A DNA stretch of 64,000 bases from Lichina pygmaea (taxonomy: Eukaryota; Ascomycota; Lichinomycetes; Lichinales; Lichinaceae). The notes below the pieces were generated by a model. That model was given only the letters and a program-made list of their open reading frames with translations. It was not told the origin of the DNA and did no database searches. Both the position numbers and the translations under genes were made by a program. Where the stretch lies: NCBI GenBank assembly GCA_963422465.1, contig OY730174.1:3002914-3066913 (forward strand), in the 5' to 3' direction. This document shows, piece by piece, positions 1 to 10,724 of the stretch (positions are counted from its first letter, which is position 1; each line of letters starts with the position of its first letter).

Positions 1-662
1 CCGTGAACGGAGCGGCGGTGATCTTCCGATGGCGCCGCCAGAGGGCACCCTCGGCCGAGACCACGTTGCGACCGTAGATGTCGACGAGGACGTACAAGTG
101 CGCAGGCTTAGGGAAGTCGTTCCGCCGCGTCACGATCTGTGCGACGACGTCGGGCGCGCACGTCCAGAGCATGATCGCGCCGGGCGCCACGGTCAGGAAC
201 GTGTCGTGTCCGAGACGCCGAAACGGCTCGTAGCCGTGCGTCCAGCCCCAGTCCGGCATTATGAAGCTGCAAGAGCGTGCCGCCGGTCAGGGTTCTGTGC
301 CACTTTGGCGCTCGGGGAGGGAGAGACATACGTCAGACTGGGCTCGGTCCAGGACGATGGAAGCTTCCGCAGCAAAGGGAGCACGATCGGAGAGACGATC
401 AGCCACCGTCGTTGGAGAGCGAATACCCTGTCCGTCGACGATCATCGTCAGCGAGGCTCCTCATATTCGGTCCGTCGTCCTGGAGGGGTCTACTCAACGG
501 CACGATGACGTATGGAAGGCCTGTCCGCTTCGCATCGGCGACGTTGAGCCTCAGAGCCTGGTACTTGCTGAGCGCCTTCCAGGCCGCGTATAGAGCGACC
601 AGGGTGCCAATCAACCATGGTAACATGGTGCGTAGTACCCGAGAGAGAGAAAGAAGAGGCAA
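1..662 (-). CDS. cytochrome P450, N-terminal part (cut by window edge)
   Basis: Read on the minus strand this is the start of a microsomal P450 monooxygenase, a haem-thiolate enzyme anchored in the ER and fed by P450 reductase. My exon model is 662..499, 427..332 and 266..1. Exon 1 gives a membrane anchor (LIGTLVALYAAWKAL) and then GLPYVIVP. Exon 2 gives a proline-rich hinge, PLLRKLPSSWTEP. Exon 3 begins FIMPDWGWTHGYEPF and contains the helix C motif WRRHRK (bases 22-39), whose W and R contact the haem propionates in this family. Intron 2 (267..331) has GTATGT, CTGAC and TTGCAG and is well supported; the intron 1 donor (GTTGAG at 498) is weaker. The I-helix, ExxR and haem-Cys regions lie outside the window, so neither substrate nor CYP family can be named. 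A second ATG (MLPWLIG, base 626) could also be the start. Confidence 0.85.
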
Positions 663-1204
663 GCTCTGCAGTGCGGCGGTCGAATCAGCGGCGGTGTCCT
701 CCTGCGTTTTCCAAATCGACTGCGCATCGAAGCACCTATAGCTTTACCGTACACTTGGTCGAGCCTCAGCAAGACCGACGCGCGAGATATCAAAGTCACT
801 GACGGGCCTCCGTTCGAGTGAGAACTCTGCGGCGAGCAGCGGGAAGAAGAGAAGCGGTGAGACGACCGATCTCAGACAAGTCGATCGACCGTACTCGGTA
901 TGTGTGGTCCCAGAAGCCGTAGGCCTCATTGCTAGGGCTAGGGCTGGCCCTAGGCCGCACCACTCGATCATCTCCAACGACCTCGTCGGTTCCGCACCGT
1001 AAACGGAACAAACCGCAGCGGCCAAACAAGTCTGGGGCTTCCCATCCGGGCCCCGCGTGATGACGTCCGTCCCGCCCGTGGCATCGCCTGGCTCGGGCCC
1101 CTGCCCGTCGGGAGTCCGCGGTTCCGGCACCGCTAACCTGGCTTGGGTTTACCGTCCCTGCGTACGAGGTCGGCGAGCAGAAATGACGGAGGAGATGATC
1201 CTTG
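663..1204. other. intergenic, no gene recognised
   Basis: This is the upstream side of the P450. Short open frames on both strands show no recognisable motif. It contains a small palindrome, CTAGGGCTGGCCCTAG (about 939-954), and otherwise nothing I can name. Confidence 0.5.
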
Positions 1205-2000
1205 GTACCCGTGCCATGGGGGGGTGATACCCCCCTCCTCCCGCACCTTCGGTACGTCCGGAGCACCCTCCTCCGAAGGAGGGTGCCTATCACCGGAACG
1301 TCAGATTTTCTTGATAGAATTGACAGCAATGCCTACAGCTCCACAACACCGGGACCAAATCAAAATGTAACCAGCTTATTCGATTCCCCTACTTTTGCAC
1401 TACCGTTCCTGAGATTGCAGGCCTTTTCACGAGCTATGAAAGTTAAGACTGTACGAAACAAGGAAGAGTGACCAAAAGATCGCATGTCTGAGAGAAGTGA
1501 AGCGGGCGACTTAAATTTCTATGGTAGATAAGGTGGCTATAGTAGCTACAGTAGCTACTCAACAACACCAGCAGAATCAATCTGAGAGAGCTTGTAGTAC
1601 CAGGGAAGATGGTAGAAGAACAGGGGAATCAGATGGGCACATCAAAATTGACACTTGTCCATCTGGTTGTGGAGTTATCGTTGTTTTAAATTGATATCGT
1701 CGATATTCTGTTCTGCAAGTGATAGCTGTTGTGACTTTCCAACAACGCCACAAAAATCCAAGGCAGCCAATACTTTCAAGGATTATAGTAGAGAAGTAGG
1801 AGAATCGAGTGAGCCGGTTACATTTCAATTTAGTCGTTGCGTTGTGAAGTTATAAACGTTGCAGTTGAGTTGTGACCGAAAACCTGACGTTCCGCTGATG
1901 CTGACGTTCCGGTGATAGGCACCCTCCTTCGGAGGAGGGTGTTCCGGAAGTACCGAAGGTGCGGGAGGAGGGGGGTATTACCCCCCCATGGCACGGGTAC
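1205..2000. mobile_element. foldback/MITE-like element with 100-bp terminal inverted repeats
   Basis: Bases 1205-1304 and 1901-2000 are inverted copies of each other over about 100 bases with only a few mismatches. Both outer ends read GTACCCGTGCCATGGGGGGG inward. Each arm has two further hairpins: a G7/C6 stem (GGGGGG TGAT ACCCCC) and CACCCTCC TCCGAA GGAGGGTG. The interior of roughly 600 bases is more AT-rich and codes for nothing I recognise. I see no clear target-site duplication. A non-autonomous DNA transposon of foldback or long-TIR MITE type is the best reading. Confidence 0.75.
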
Positions 2001-2031
2001 AAGATACCTCCATCGATCCTGCCGGAAGGAT

Positions 2032-2346
2032 CTATTGATTACGGTATTCTCTTCCGAGGATTTCCCGTCGTACGTCTGGACGTACAGTAGTGCGTAGATC
2101 GTCATCTAGCCCGATTCGGCGGTCGAGCGTCACAGCACTAATGCGGCCGTCGCGGTTCGACTGGTAGGGCTGAGGGTCCGTACGACCCACGATCTGGAAT
2201 CGGCTCAGACATTCGTGTGTGACGTCGTGACGGCCTGGGCCAGGACCAGTCTCGTAAGCCCGCGTAGCGCTATCGACAGCCGCCTGAGCACTCCAGCAGG
2301 CGGCCATCAGAGACGCTGACAAAGTGTCTTCAAGCTCTACACCCAT
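2032..2346 (-). CDS. possible short protein or gene remnant, unknown
   Basis: An ATG-initiated frame of 104 residues starts MGVELEDTLSASLMAACWSA and ends 32 bases from the foldback element. The composition is not obviously random, but I recognise no domain, no signal peptide and no intron. It could be the start of a gene whose remainder was displaced by the element, or a chance frame. Confidence 0.25.
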   Translation of the reverse strand: MGVELEDTLSASLMAACWSAQAAVDSATRAYETGPGPGRHDVTHECLSRFQIVGRTDPQPYQSNRDGRISAVTLDRRIGLDDDLRTTVRPDVRREILGREYRNQ

Positions 2347-3102
2347 TCTACAAGTACAACACCGGAATCAAGGTTCAGGAATCCAAAAGGGGAAGTAGCC
2401 TTTCCCGCTCATGTGATTTTCACGTGCCCGATCGCTAAACGGACCGACCGGGACCGGATTATCCGTATGTACGTACGAGTACTTACAGCTCCAGAAGTTG
2501 TGATGGAGTCTTTCGCGTCTTTAGAGGGTCGAAGAACACGACACGCTACCTCACTTAAAGTACTCTCGATGTCGCGTAAGGTTTGTACTGCCATGCCCCC
2601 CACCGTGCAACTTTGGTGGCCCCCTCGCTTAGATGGGTACATTCGCTTTGCCGAGCTGTCGCATATCAAGCTAGGTATCTCTCCAGGCCGAGCAGCCCGC
2701 GAGTGTCATAAGTTCTGTAAACACCACACAGCGAGCAATTTCCAGTCATGATTTTTTGGAAGCTATACTTAAGATGCTCCGAGCTACAGTAGTGTACTAC
2801 GCACTTACATCTCGGTTTCGATGCCAGATGTCGCTTTTTGGGGGGAAATAGAGACTTCGATAGCTATGCGACCGCGTCAGCCCGGTGGCTGATGCTCCAA
2901 AAGTTTGGCGGTACTTGCTGTTCCCCGGGGTTGCCATGAAATCAGAGGTACATACGTACCAGCGGTAAGCGAGGGGCTGAATGCGTATGGGTACGAAGTA
3001 GAGGGAGGTACGGCAGTACGGAGGTACAAACGTACTTGTCCGTAAACCTAATCCAATCGACAACACGACACCTGCGACGTGGTCCGTCCTCCACCTCCAG
3101 AC
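2347..3102. other. intergenic and upstream region of the App1-like gene
   Basis: No gene is supported here. The last 200 bases are rich in GTAC and TACG words (for example GGTACGGCAGTACGGAGGTAC near 3006), a pattern that recurs in intergenic DNA across the window. Confidence 0.5.
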
Positions 3103-4694
3103 ATGTCATCGTCACTCTTTTGGTTGAGCTTACTGCCTCTCGCTCATGCTTCGCCCTACGCCCAGCCAGGCGCCGCAGCCGCGGCGGCGCCGCAGCCGCG
3201 GCCTACACCTTCGTCGGTCCTGCTGGTTCCGTCCAAGACCCGACGCGGCTTGACCGACGACATCAAATCCGTCTTGAGCGACTTGGGCTCGAGCATCCCC
3301 TCGTACGTCGCCGATGGCGTCGCCAACTTCTTCCAGGACCTTCCGGTCGGAGATGGCGTGAAGAGCTCTTTGGGCATAGACGAATCGCAACTGGCCGCGC
3401 TTCCCACCGAGGTGCTCAATCTCCCGTCAGTCCGCTCCTCCGTACCCCGTCCGCTTTGCGCTCTCGCTCTCCGCGATCGAGGCTGACCATCGATCGCAGG
3501 GGCTATGGCAACTGGACGGACGAAGGCTGGAATCTACGCTTCCGCGGCAACGTCTACAAGCAACCGGAGATCGAGCGGGAGAGGCTCGACGACCTCGCAG
3601 ACATCTTTCTGATCGACGTCGACATCGAGCATCTCCCGGCAGGCCAGGCCGATCGCGCTCGGAACCTCACCTCCGAGATCTTCGTCGTCCAGCAGGGAGA
3701 GCGGAACGTCAGCTTCCATCTCGAGCCGGCCCCGTCGTCTGGCTCGAGCGGCGAGCCCGGCGGCGGAGGCGCCGTGACGCCCGGCGGTGGCGAGCCGGAC
3801 ATCACCCTGCCCTATCCGACCACGGACCAGGGCGACTTTGACGTCTTCCTACCGATCCAGAACCCTCCGGGCGGGCTTCGACCGGGCAACGGCACGAGCG
3901 AGCTCCAGCGGCTGAACGTCCACGCCGACGGGACCGACAGCGGGAACGCGACGTCGTACCTGGTGCCGACCGAGGGTCTGACCATCATCAGCGACATCGA
4001 CGACATCCTGCGGCTCACCAAGATCTACCTGCCCAAGGAGGGCCTCCTCAACTCCTTCGCCCGGCCCTTCGCGCCGTGGCTGAACATGCCGGACGTGTAC
4101 GCGAACTGGTCCCGCACCGTCCCGGACCTCCACTTCCACTACCTGACCACGACGCCGGAGCAGGCGACGCGGGTCTACATGCAGTTCATCTACAGCACCT
4201 ACCCGGGCGGCAGCTTCGACACCCGGCCGCTGAACTTCAGCGACGTCAGCGCCACCCTCTCGATCCGGAACTTCCTGCTCGCCAAGATCTTCGAGACCTT
4301 CCCGCAGCGCAAGTTCGTCCTGGTGGCCGACACGAGCAACGGCGACGTCATGAAGGCCTATCCGCAGATGGCGCTCGACTTTCCGGACCAGCTGCAGTGC
4401 ATCTTCGTCCGCAACGTGAGCGCGACCGACCCCGAGATCCGATTCCCGTACGACACCTCCGTCTTCGAGGAGGTCGACCGGAGCAAGTACCTCTTCTTCC
4501 GGGAGCCTGTAGGTCCAACCGCCCCCTCCCCCCGTCCCGCCGGGTCGTCTGTTCCGTTCGGGGCTCCGTCCGTGCTGAACCGTCACGCAGGACGACATCA
4601 AGGGTCTCGACATCGTCAACGGCCAATGCGTCAACGACAGCGTTCCGCAGGACGTCACGTTCGGGCTGCAGAACCTCCCGTTCGGCATCGACCT

Positions 4695-4744
<50 letters not shown>

Positions 4745-4866
4745 AACCGCAAGAGGATGCGGCCAGCTCCATCTTCGGCACGGCAGGTCGTCGGGGATCG
4801 CTCGTCCCTGGAGCGGCGGCTCTCGTGGCCGTCCTCTTGACCACCGTCTTCCCCTTGTTCCGGTGA
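3103..4866 (+). CDS. App1-family (DUF2183) secreted phosphatase-like protein, probably GPI-anchored
   Basis: Three exons (3103..3425, 3500..4508, 4591..4866) give 535 residues. Both introns have CTGA-type branch motifs and keep the frame. Residues 1-17 are a signal peptide (MSSSLFWLSLLPLAHAS). The App1 phosphatidate phosphatase catalytic domain lies near residues 265-450. Its nucleophile motif appears as SDIDDI (about 271), followed by KIYLPKEGLLN and WLNMPDVYANWS, and later FVLVADTSNGDVMKAYPQMA. After it come eight Gly-Asp pairs (about 480-495) and a hydrophobic tail (LVPGAAALVAVLLTTVFPLF) typical of GPI attachment. Yeast App1 is cytosolic and dephosphorylates phosphatidate; a secreted form would act at the membrane or wall surface, and its substrate is unknown. 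The in-frame GTG at 3079 is not needed because the ATG at 3103 starts exactly at the signal peptide. Confidence 0.88.
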
Positions 4867-6881
4867 TCTCTCTACCGGGATGGCGTCCGCTTTGCGTTTT
4901 CGTTGGACTTGGTCCCGGCACCGATCTCCTCGTCCTCGCCTTGAAGGCTTAGCCATCACGTCTCACGGGCTTACGGCTACTTAGGTTGTCGTCGTGTGTA
5001 CAGTTCCTCGCACATTCGAGCGTGTTCGTCCAGCAAGCATTCGTCGTCCGGCGTCCTTGGACGCCCGGTACGGCCGAGTAAGCCAGTTTGACCGCGGTCA
5101 ACCTATCGTCGAACATCGCAACGTCGTGATGCCACGCCGCGAACGTTCAGCCACTTCGTGCCACTCGATCGCGGATCGGCCCTACGGTGGACTAAGAAGG
5201 TTTAAAGTGCAAGTGATTCCGTAACTTAGTCAGCGGAAGAATTACTCCGGGGTACGGGAGTACAGCGGGTATGAGCTCTTTTTGGGACGGTGACGTGACG
5301 TGACGACTGTACGGGTTGCTCACCTTTCGTCTTTGTACTGTACGGGAGCAGACAACATAATTATTCGGAATCTCACCGAAAAGCGATGAGACTATCCCCA
5401 CCACCAAAAGCCACCTCACCCGACCCCATGCCACCGATCAACCAGAACCAACAAAAACATCAGTATTGCACAGAAAGCATGTGTGCTTGCTCTTCTTGAA
5501 GAAGGTGTACCCATACGTACCTGTGAAGCATATCTCTTTCGGCACAATCCATCAAATCCGCCAAGTCAAGTCATGTACGACTGTGGCTACCATCCGGTCA
5601 CAAACTCGGTGGACAAGAACAACAACAGTGATGAGAATAGTGACAGCTCAGAGTGGGAAGAAGACCGAGCTTTATAAGAAGATGCTTGAGGACTTCGGAC
5701 TTCAAGACCTCCGTCAAACTATAGGGGTGATGGGGTGGTGGACAATAACAAGAATGACGATAACAACTGGGAGGGGAATTGCGGGATGGTCTCACAACTT
5801 TTGTCGGTCCCATTGAAATCTTTCCGAATGTTTTTGGCGCCGGCCTCCGTACTCGGTACGGGGTCTCTTTTCGTACTCAAGCGAGGCGAGCAACGGCTCG
5901 TGACTCCAGACGTTGCCTCCCTCGAGGCCCGTCAGTCAGCACCATCCAATATATTTCGTGGCCCGAAGAGGGGCCTGTCGGTCGCACCGTAAGATCTCGG
6001 GGTACTAATTACCGACAGCCTACTTCCGTACGTATGTACGTAAGTACTTCTGTACGTAACCAGGGTAACGTACCGGTCGCTCAAAACAAAATGGAAACGA
6101 TTATTAAAACCGACGGGGAAAGACCAAGACATTTCCCTAGACAGCTCCTTCCATGCGTCATCGGAGGAGGCATCAAGGGTCGACGGAGGAATGACATCAT
6201 TCAAAGAACCTCCTCCAGAAGTTCTAGACCCCAGCCCGCCTGGAACATCTGACGTTTCGGTCTCTCTCCAATCGAGAATCTTTGAAGTGACGATGCATGG
6301 CCGAGTAGATCCCGCCGGCGATTGTTTTCCTTGGCGTCACTAGGGCAGTTGCCCCATACGGACGACGGCACGATTGAATCGTTCGACGTCGGCGGAAAAT
6401 CGGTTGAATTTTCAGATGACAGTCCTCCTCGTACGGTACGTCGTAGCTACAGGACGGTACGCTCTGGCGCCGCAATGGCACCCTTGGTGTCTAAGTACTG
6501 CCGGGCCAGCTTCGTCATCGGCTTGTGCCGCTGCCGAGGAGGAGGAACAAGGAAGTTCCGACGCTCTCGGTTTACACGACCTACCGGCCTACTGCCCCTC
6601 TTCTCTACTTTGCTCCATCATCATCTTCTCCTCCCCGACGCTCTCCTGTAGCTTGTTAAGCTCCCACGCCAGGACAGCCTGTTCTCGAGAGATTCGAAGC
6701 AGACGCCACAACGCTTCCTCTCCGGCGGCTAATTAGTTCTTCTACCTCGTTCCTGTCGTTTCCGTTGGCCTGTCGAGACGTCGCGTTCGCCCTCGGCTCA
6801 ACTTCATCGTCGACGTTGTCGACTGATAATTCTTAACGTCATCATCATCACCACCACCACCACCTCGATCCATCACCGACC
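4867..6881. other. intergenic, no gene recognised
   Basis: About 2 kb without a supported gene. Bases 6010-6060 are packed with CGTACG/TACGTA words. A short run of (CAC)n at about 6850-6865 sits just before the HAM1-like start. A helix-turn-helix-like frame near 5475-5550 (ALLEEGVPIRT) resembles the N-terminus of some transposases but is too short to call. Confidence 0.5.
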
Positions 6882-7606
6882 ATGGATTCGTTGAACACCT
6901 GCTTCGGCCTGTTCAAGTACGACGACGATGCCGACACGGAAGCCCTCCTCCCTCAGTACGATGACGACACGGCCCTGCAGAGACAGGTTCAACGGCGGAT
7001 GCACTCCTACCTCATGCTCAGGGCCGTCGGTCAGGGGTACATGCCGTCGACCGAACAGCTCATCATCAACCTTCGGACCCTGCTCGCGGCCGACATGCTC
7101 AACCCCAAGAATCCCGGCCTGAGCAACTCGGGCCGGCTCGTGACCAAGCACACGAAGCAGCTCCTCACCGACCTGATCGAGCTGCTGCGTCACAAGAACG
7201 ACCGCGACCAGCTCCAAGACCTCATCTGGCAGCTTTCCAAGTCGCGCGTCGAGGTCGACACGGAGCATCTCCAAGAGGTGGCGGCGTCGTCCAGGGCGAA
7301 AGCCGATACGTCTGCCGGTGAGCCCGTCCCTCCCTCCTCCCGATCCCCCCCGGTTCTGAGCGTCCCGGCGTGGCCGAGCTGACGGCCGAGGTGCCGAGTC
7401 TAGCCTACGCGAGCGTTCAGACGATCGGCGGTTTGATCCTGGGCAATCCGGACTTTCGCCTCTTCCTCGGTGATCTCGGCGTCGTCGCCAAACAGGTCTT
7501 TGCCGACACGGCCTTCACCTTTGCCGATGCCGCCCGTGACGCCGGCGAGAAGCTGAAGCCGTCGGAGGAGGACGCCGAGCGGGTCAAGGACAGCGACCGG
7601 GTCAAG

Positions 7607-7640
<34 letters not shown>

Positions 7641-9241
7641 CGGGCCAGCCGCCGTCCGGCGAGGATCTGACCAAGGACGCGGCCGAGGCGTCCAAGGTCG
7701 TCGTCAACGGCCTGACCCGAGCGGGCGAGGCCGCGGTCCGGAGCGTGCAGGAAAAGGTCGCCGGCGACGAGAAGGAGACGCTGCTGCAGCGTCTGAAGCA
7801 AGCCGTCGTCAAGCTGCGGGGCCGCCCGGACTACTCGGACTCGGTCAACACCGTCTCGACGCTGCTGCAGCGCTACGCCAAGGTCTACTCGCGCGCCGTC
7901 GACTCGACCGTCGGGACGCTGCAGGAGGACGTCAGCACCAACGCCGACCTGGACCGCGCCGTCCGGAACTTCTGGTCGCTCGTGAGCTCCTTCGGCGATC
8001 GCGACGACTGGACCCGGCTCGAGAACCGCTTCAACTCGGTGCTGCAGCACTCGCAGGACGACCCGCAGTTCGAGCGGCTCGTCGCCGACGTCGGCGGCTT
8101 CGTCCAGCGTCTGCTGACCGATCCCGACACGTTCGACCACGCCAACGAGAAGGTCGAGGAGATGCGGCGGAAGTGGCAGGAGTCGAGCGGCGCCTCGTCC
8201 CTGCGCGACGACCTGCGCGCCTTCCTCGACCAGCTCCAGACGACGCTGGCCTCGGTCTCGCGCGACGAAGACGTGCGCCGCGTCGCCGGCACCTCGGCCA
8301 AGATCGTCAACCTCCTCGCCCCGGCCGGCAAGACCCACAACCCGGAGCTCTTCGACGACCTGCTGCACGTCTTCGTGCCGCTGCTGATCCAGAGCGTCCA
8401 GCACATCCCGATCCCGCGCGTCGAGGTGGCCGTGCCCGAGATCGACCTCCTGCTCGAGAACCTGATCATCGAGCCGGGCAAGACGGTCAACAACTCGTCC
8501 TTCCTGCCGTACAAGTTCCGGGTCGAGACCTTCAACGACCTCGAGGTGCGCAAGGCGCGCTTCCGCGTCGCGACCCAGGTCCGATCCTTCTTCTCGCTCA
8601 AGGTCAGCGGGCTCTCGGTGCGGGCCGACGACGTCGGCTACTGGATGCGCGCCCACACGGGCCTGCTGCGCTTCGTCGACGAGGGCATCGCCTCGTTCCA
8701 CCTCGACGAGAAGGGCATGGACGTCCACGTCGACGTCATGGTCGGGAAGGACCGGCTCGAGCAGGTCCTGACGCTCAAGGGCGTGCACGTCTACATCCAC
8801 AAGCTCACCTACACCCTGCGCAAGAGCAAGTTCAGCTTCCTGGCCTGGCTCTTCAAGCCGATCCTGCAGCCCGTCATCCGCAAGGTCATGGAGCGCCAGG
8901 TGGCCAAGGCGATCGAGGACGGGCTGCGGGCGGCCAACCGCGAGCTCATCTTCGCGCGCGAGCGGCTGCGCGCGACGCGCATCTCGGACCCGCAGGACCT
9001 GCGCACCTTCGTCCGCGCCGTCCTGGCCCGGCTCGCGCCCGAGCCGGATCCGGACGTGTACGCCACCGTCGGCGTCGCTCCGCCGAGCCGCGGCGTCTTC
9101 GCCGGCAAGTACGCGCCCGGCAGCGTCGTCAAGCTCTGGAACGAGCAGGCGGCGCGGGCCGGCGAGATCGTCGAGGACCGGGCCGCGGACGGGTGGCGGA
9201 ACGACATCTTCGACGTCCAGGCCCGGCCGATCGTTCAATGA
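6882..9241 (+). CDS. HAM1-like protein (HAM1_N / HAM1_C, former DUF5923/DUF4449)
   Basis: Two exons (6882..7317 and 7404..9241) give 757 residues. The intron 7318..7403 has GTGAGC, GCTGACG and CTAG and restores the frame. The N-terminus (MDSLNTCFGLFKYDDDADTE) followed by a helical SYLMLRAVGQGYMPST segment is typical of the fungal HAM1-like N-terminal domain. The C-terminal domain runs roughly from residue 480 to 680 and includes VEVAVPEIDLLLENLIIEP and the GYWMRAHTG / DEKGMDV region. This C-terminal domain has been likened to BPI/SMP-type lipid-binding folds, so a role at membranes is plausible but not shown here. A low-complexity acidic insert (DADADADA, about residue 214) and many charged helices separate the two. 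The very GC-rich third positions explain the long antisense open frames. Confidence 0.85.
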
Positions 9242-9960
9242 GGGGTACGACGGGGAGTGGACGTCTGCCCCGGCTCGGGAGGTCTCAGCTCGTCGGTACC
9301 CGTGGCCCTTTGGGAACCTCGGTGTCGAGGGAGGGGGATGGGATCCTGCTTCTGGTATCTTGCGTCAAGATGTTCACGGGAAGGAATCGCGAAGGATTTC
9401 GGCCAGCCGTAGCACAGCTTTAGGGGAAGCGTCGCCGCCGAGGTCTGTCTTGTTTCCGTAGCTCCACCTGCAAGAAGTTTGGAAGGCTCGTTGCGTTCCA
9501 TCATCACTCCTCTCGACCGTCAAATCAAGACTGTGTATCATACTGTACAGTACGTAGGCAGCATTCCCACATCTACAAAGTCCCCGGAAGGACCAAGGAC
9601 GATCCCTTTATCATCCGTCTACGCACGCAGCAGGAACATGATGACCGCATGCTCGGAACGTACATATGTACGAACAAGTGGGCAGTTCACCAGTACGGAA
9701 GTAATTGCGTCATGAAGACTCGTGCCGTACAAAGGTCACGAGAGGAACCGTACGGTAGGTAGGCAGGCACGCCAGTGCCGATGGAGATCCAGGCACTTCT
9801 CAAGCGGGTATTCTTCCGTCCGGGTGCGTTTCTCTTCTTTTCTTTTTCTTTTTTTATCTTTCAGATGATCGGCACACAAACTCCAAACCATGTACCTCAT
9901 ACTTACGTACTTACTCGACGATAGGCAGTTTTTGCGGGAGAGAAGATCTTTTGGCTGCCC

Positions 9961-9978
9961 GGGGGGGGGGGGGGGGGT
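9961..9978. repeat. poly-G tract
   Basis: An uninterrupted run of 18 G on the plus strand, prone to sequencing error and possibly able to form a quadruplex. Confidence 0.9.
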
Positions 9979-10084
9979 TGAGTTTTGGGGGTTGAGTTGG
10001 GCATGTTGAACTTTTTTGCTTGGGAAAATGAGCTCTTGTTCGGGCTTGTGGTTTGGGGAATGAGCTTGGGGTGGATTGGAACAG

Positions 10085-10160
10085 GAGCTGGAACGGGAGA
10101 TGGAACGGGAGATGGAACGGGAGATGGAACGGGAGATGGAATGGGAGATGGAATAGGAGC
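10085..10160. repeat. 12-bp minisatellite, unit GGAACGGGAGAT
   Basis: About six head-to-tail copies of GGAACGGGAGAT, decaying at the right end (GGAATGGGAGAT, GGAATAGGAGCT). One plus frame reads as GTGD repeats and one minus frame as PSPV repeats; neither has other signs of coding. Confidence 0.85.
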
Positions 10161-10313
10161 TGGGACGTGAACTAGAGCTTCGAAAGCGAGGCTGAGAAGT
10201 TGGAACTTGAGAATATCAAAGCCATAGATACGGTACTGTACCGGTACGGAGTAGGCCCATGCAAGCACGCATGGGCTATCCACATACTTATACGGAGGTA
10301 CGTTACGTACGCC

Positions 10314-10346
10314 CATCCGCTCATCCGCTCATCCGCTCATCCGCTC
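10314..10346. repeat. 8-bp tandem repeat, unit CATCCGCT
   Basis: Four head-to-tail copies of CATCCGCT, followed by degenerate copies up to about 10375. Confidence 0.8.
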
Positions 10347-10488
10347 ATACGCTGATCCGCCCACCCACTCATACTCGCACGCTAATGCGCTCGTACACGA
10401 TTCCTTCTAGACCATCTATCGACGGGCCATTGATTCGTGCTGCCGGACCCAATCCGTCCCGCTGAGAAGGACATTTTTTTATTTTGCG

Positions 10489-10521
10489 CGTACGTACGTA
10501 CGTACGTATGTACGTACGTAC
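10489..10521. repeat. (TACG)n microsatellite
   Basis: Eight units of TACG with a single TATG interruption. It is the purest example of the GTAC/TACG words that crowd intergenic DNA throughout the window. Confidence 0.9.
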
Positions 10522-10543
10522 TGGCTCGAGCTACTTGTAGGCG

Positions 10544-10724
10544 AACTCTTATAATGTTAGCGTGGGACTTTGGTTGAGCCGCATTAATAGCTAGACTGAA
10601 GAAAAATCTTGAGACTGTCTAGTATTTGCTGAAGCGGCTATTGCACACATGTGGTGAAAGACTTTTGCTTACTGCAGCTTAAAATATGGCTGAAACAAAG
10701 TCGTGCGCTAACATTATAAGAGTT
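10544..10724. mobile_element. MITE-like element, about 181 bp
   Basis: The ends are inverted repeats of at least 19 bases: AACTCTTATAATGTTAGCG at 10544-10562 and its reverse complement at 10706-10724. Weaker pairing (GTAG..CTAC) extends a few bases outside. The interior is AT-rich and non-coding. Size and structure fit a small non-autonomous DNA transposon; no target duplication is obvious. Confidence 0.65.

Noticed and set aside
3849-4844. 331-codon open frame on the minus strand
   Set aside because: It is antisense to the well-supported App1-like exons. It is open only because of strong GC bias at third positions and has no motif of its own.
5466-5816. Possible transposase N-terminus (ALLEEGVPIRT)
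   Set aside because: The helix-turn-helix-like match is about ten residues long with no following catalytic region, too little to call an element.
7400-9238. 612-codon open frame on the minus strand
   Set aside because: It is antisense to the HAM1-like gene. Its Asp/Val/Leu/Arg-rich composition is that of a reversed GC-rich coding strand.
8173-9423. 416-codon plus-strand frame overlapping the HAM1-like gene
   Set aside because: An Arg/Pro/Ala-rich shifted frame of the same exon; the HAM1 frame has clear family motifs.
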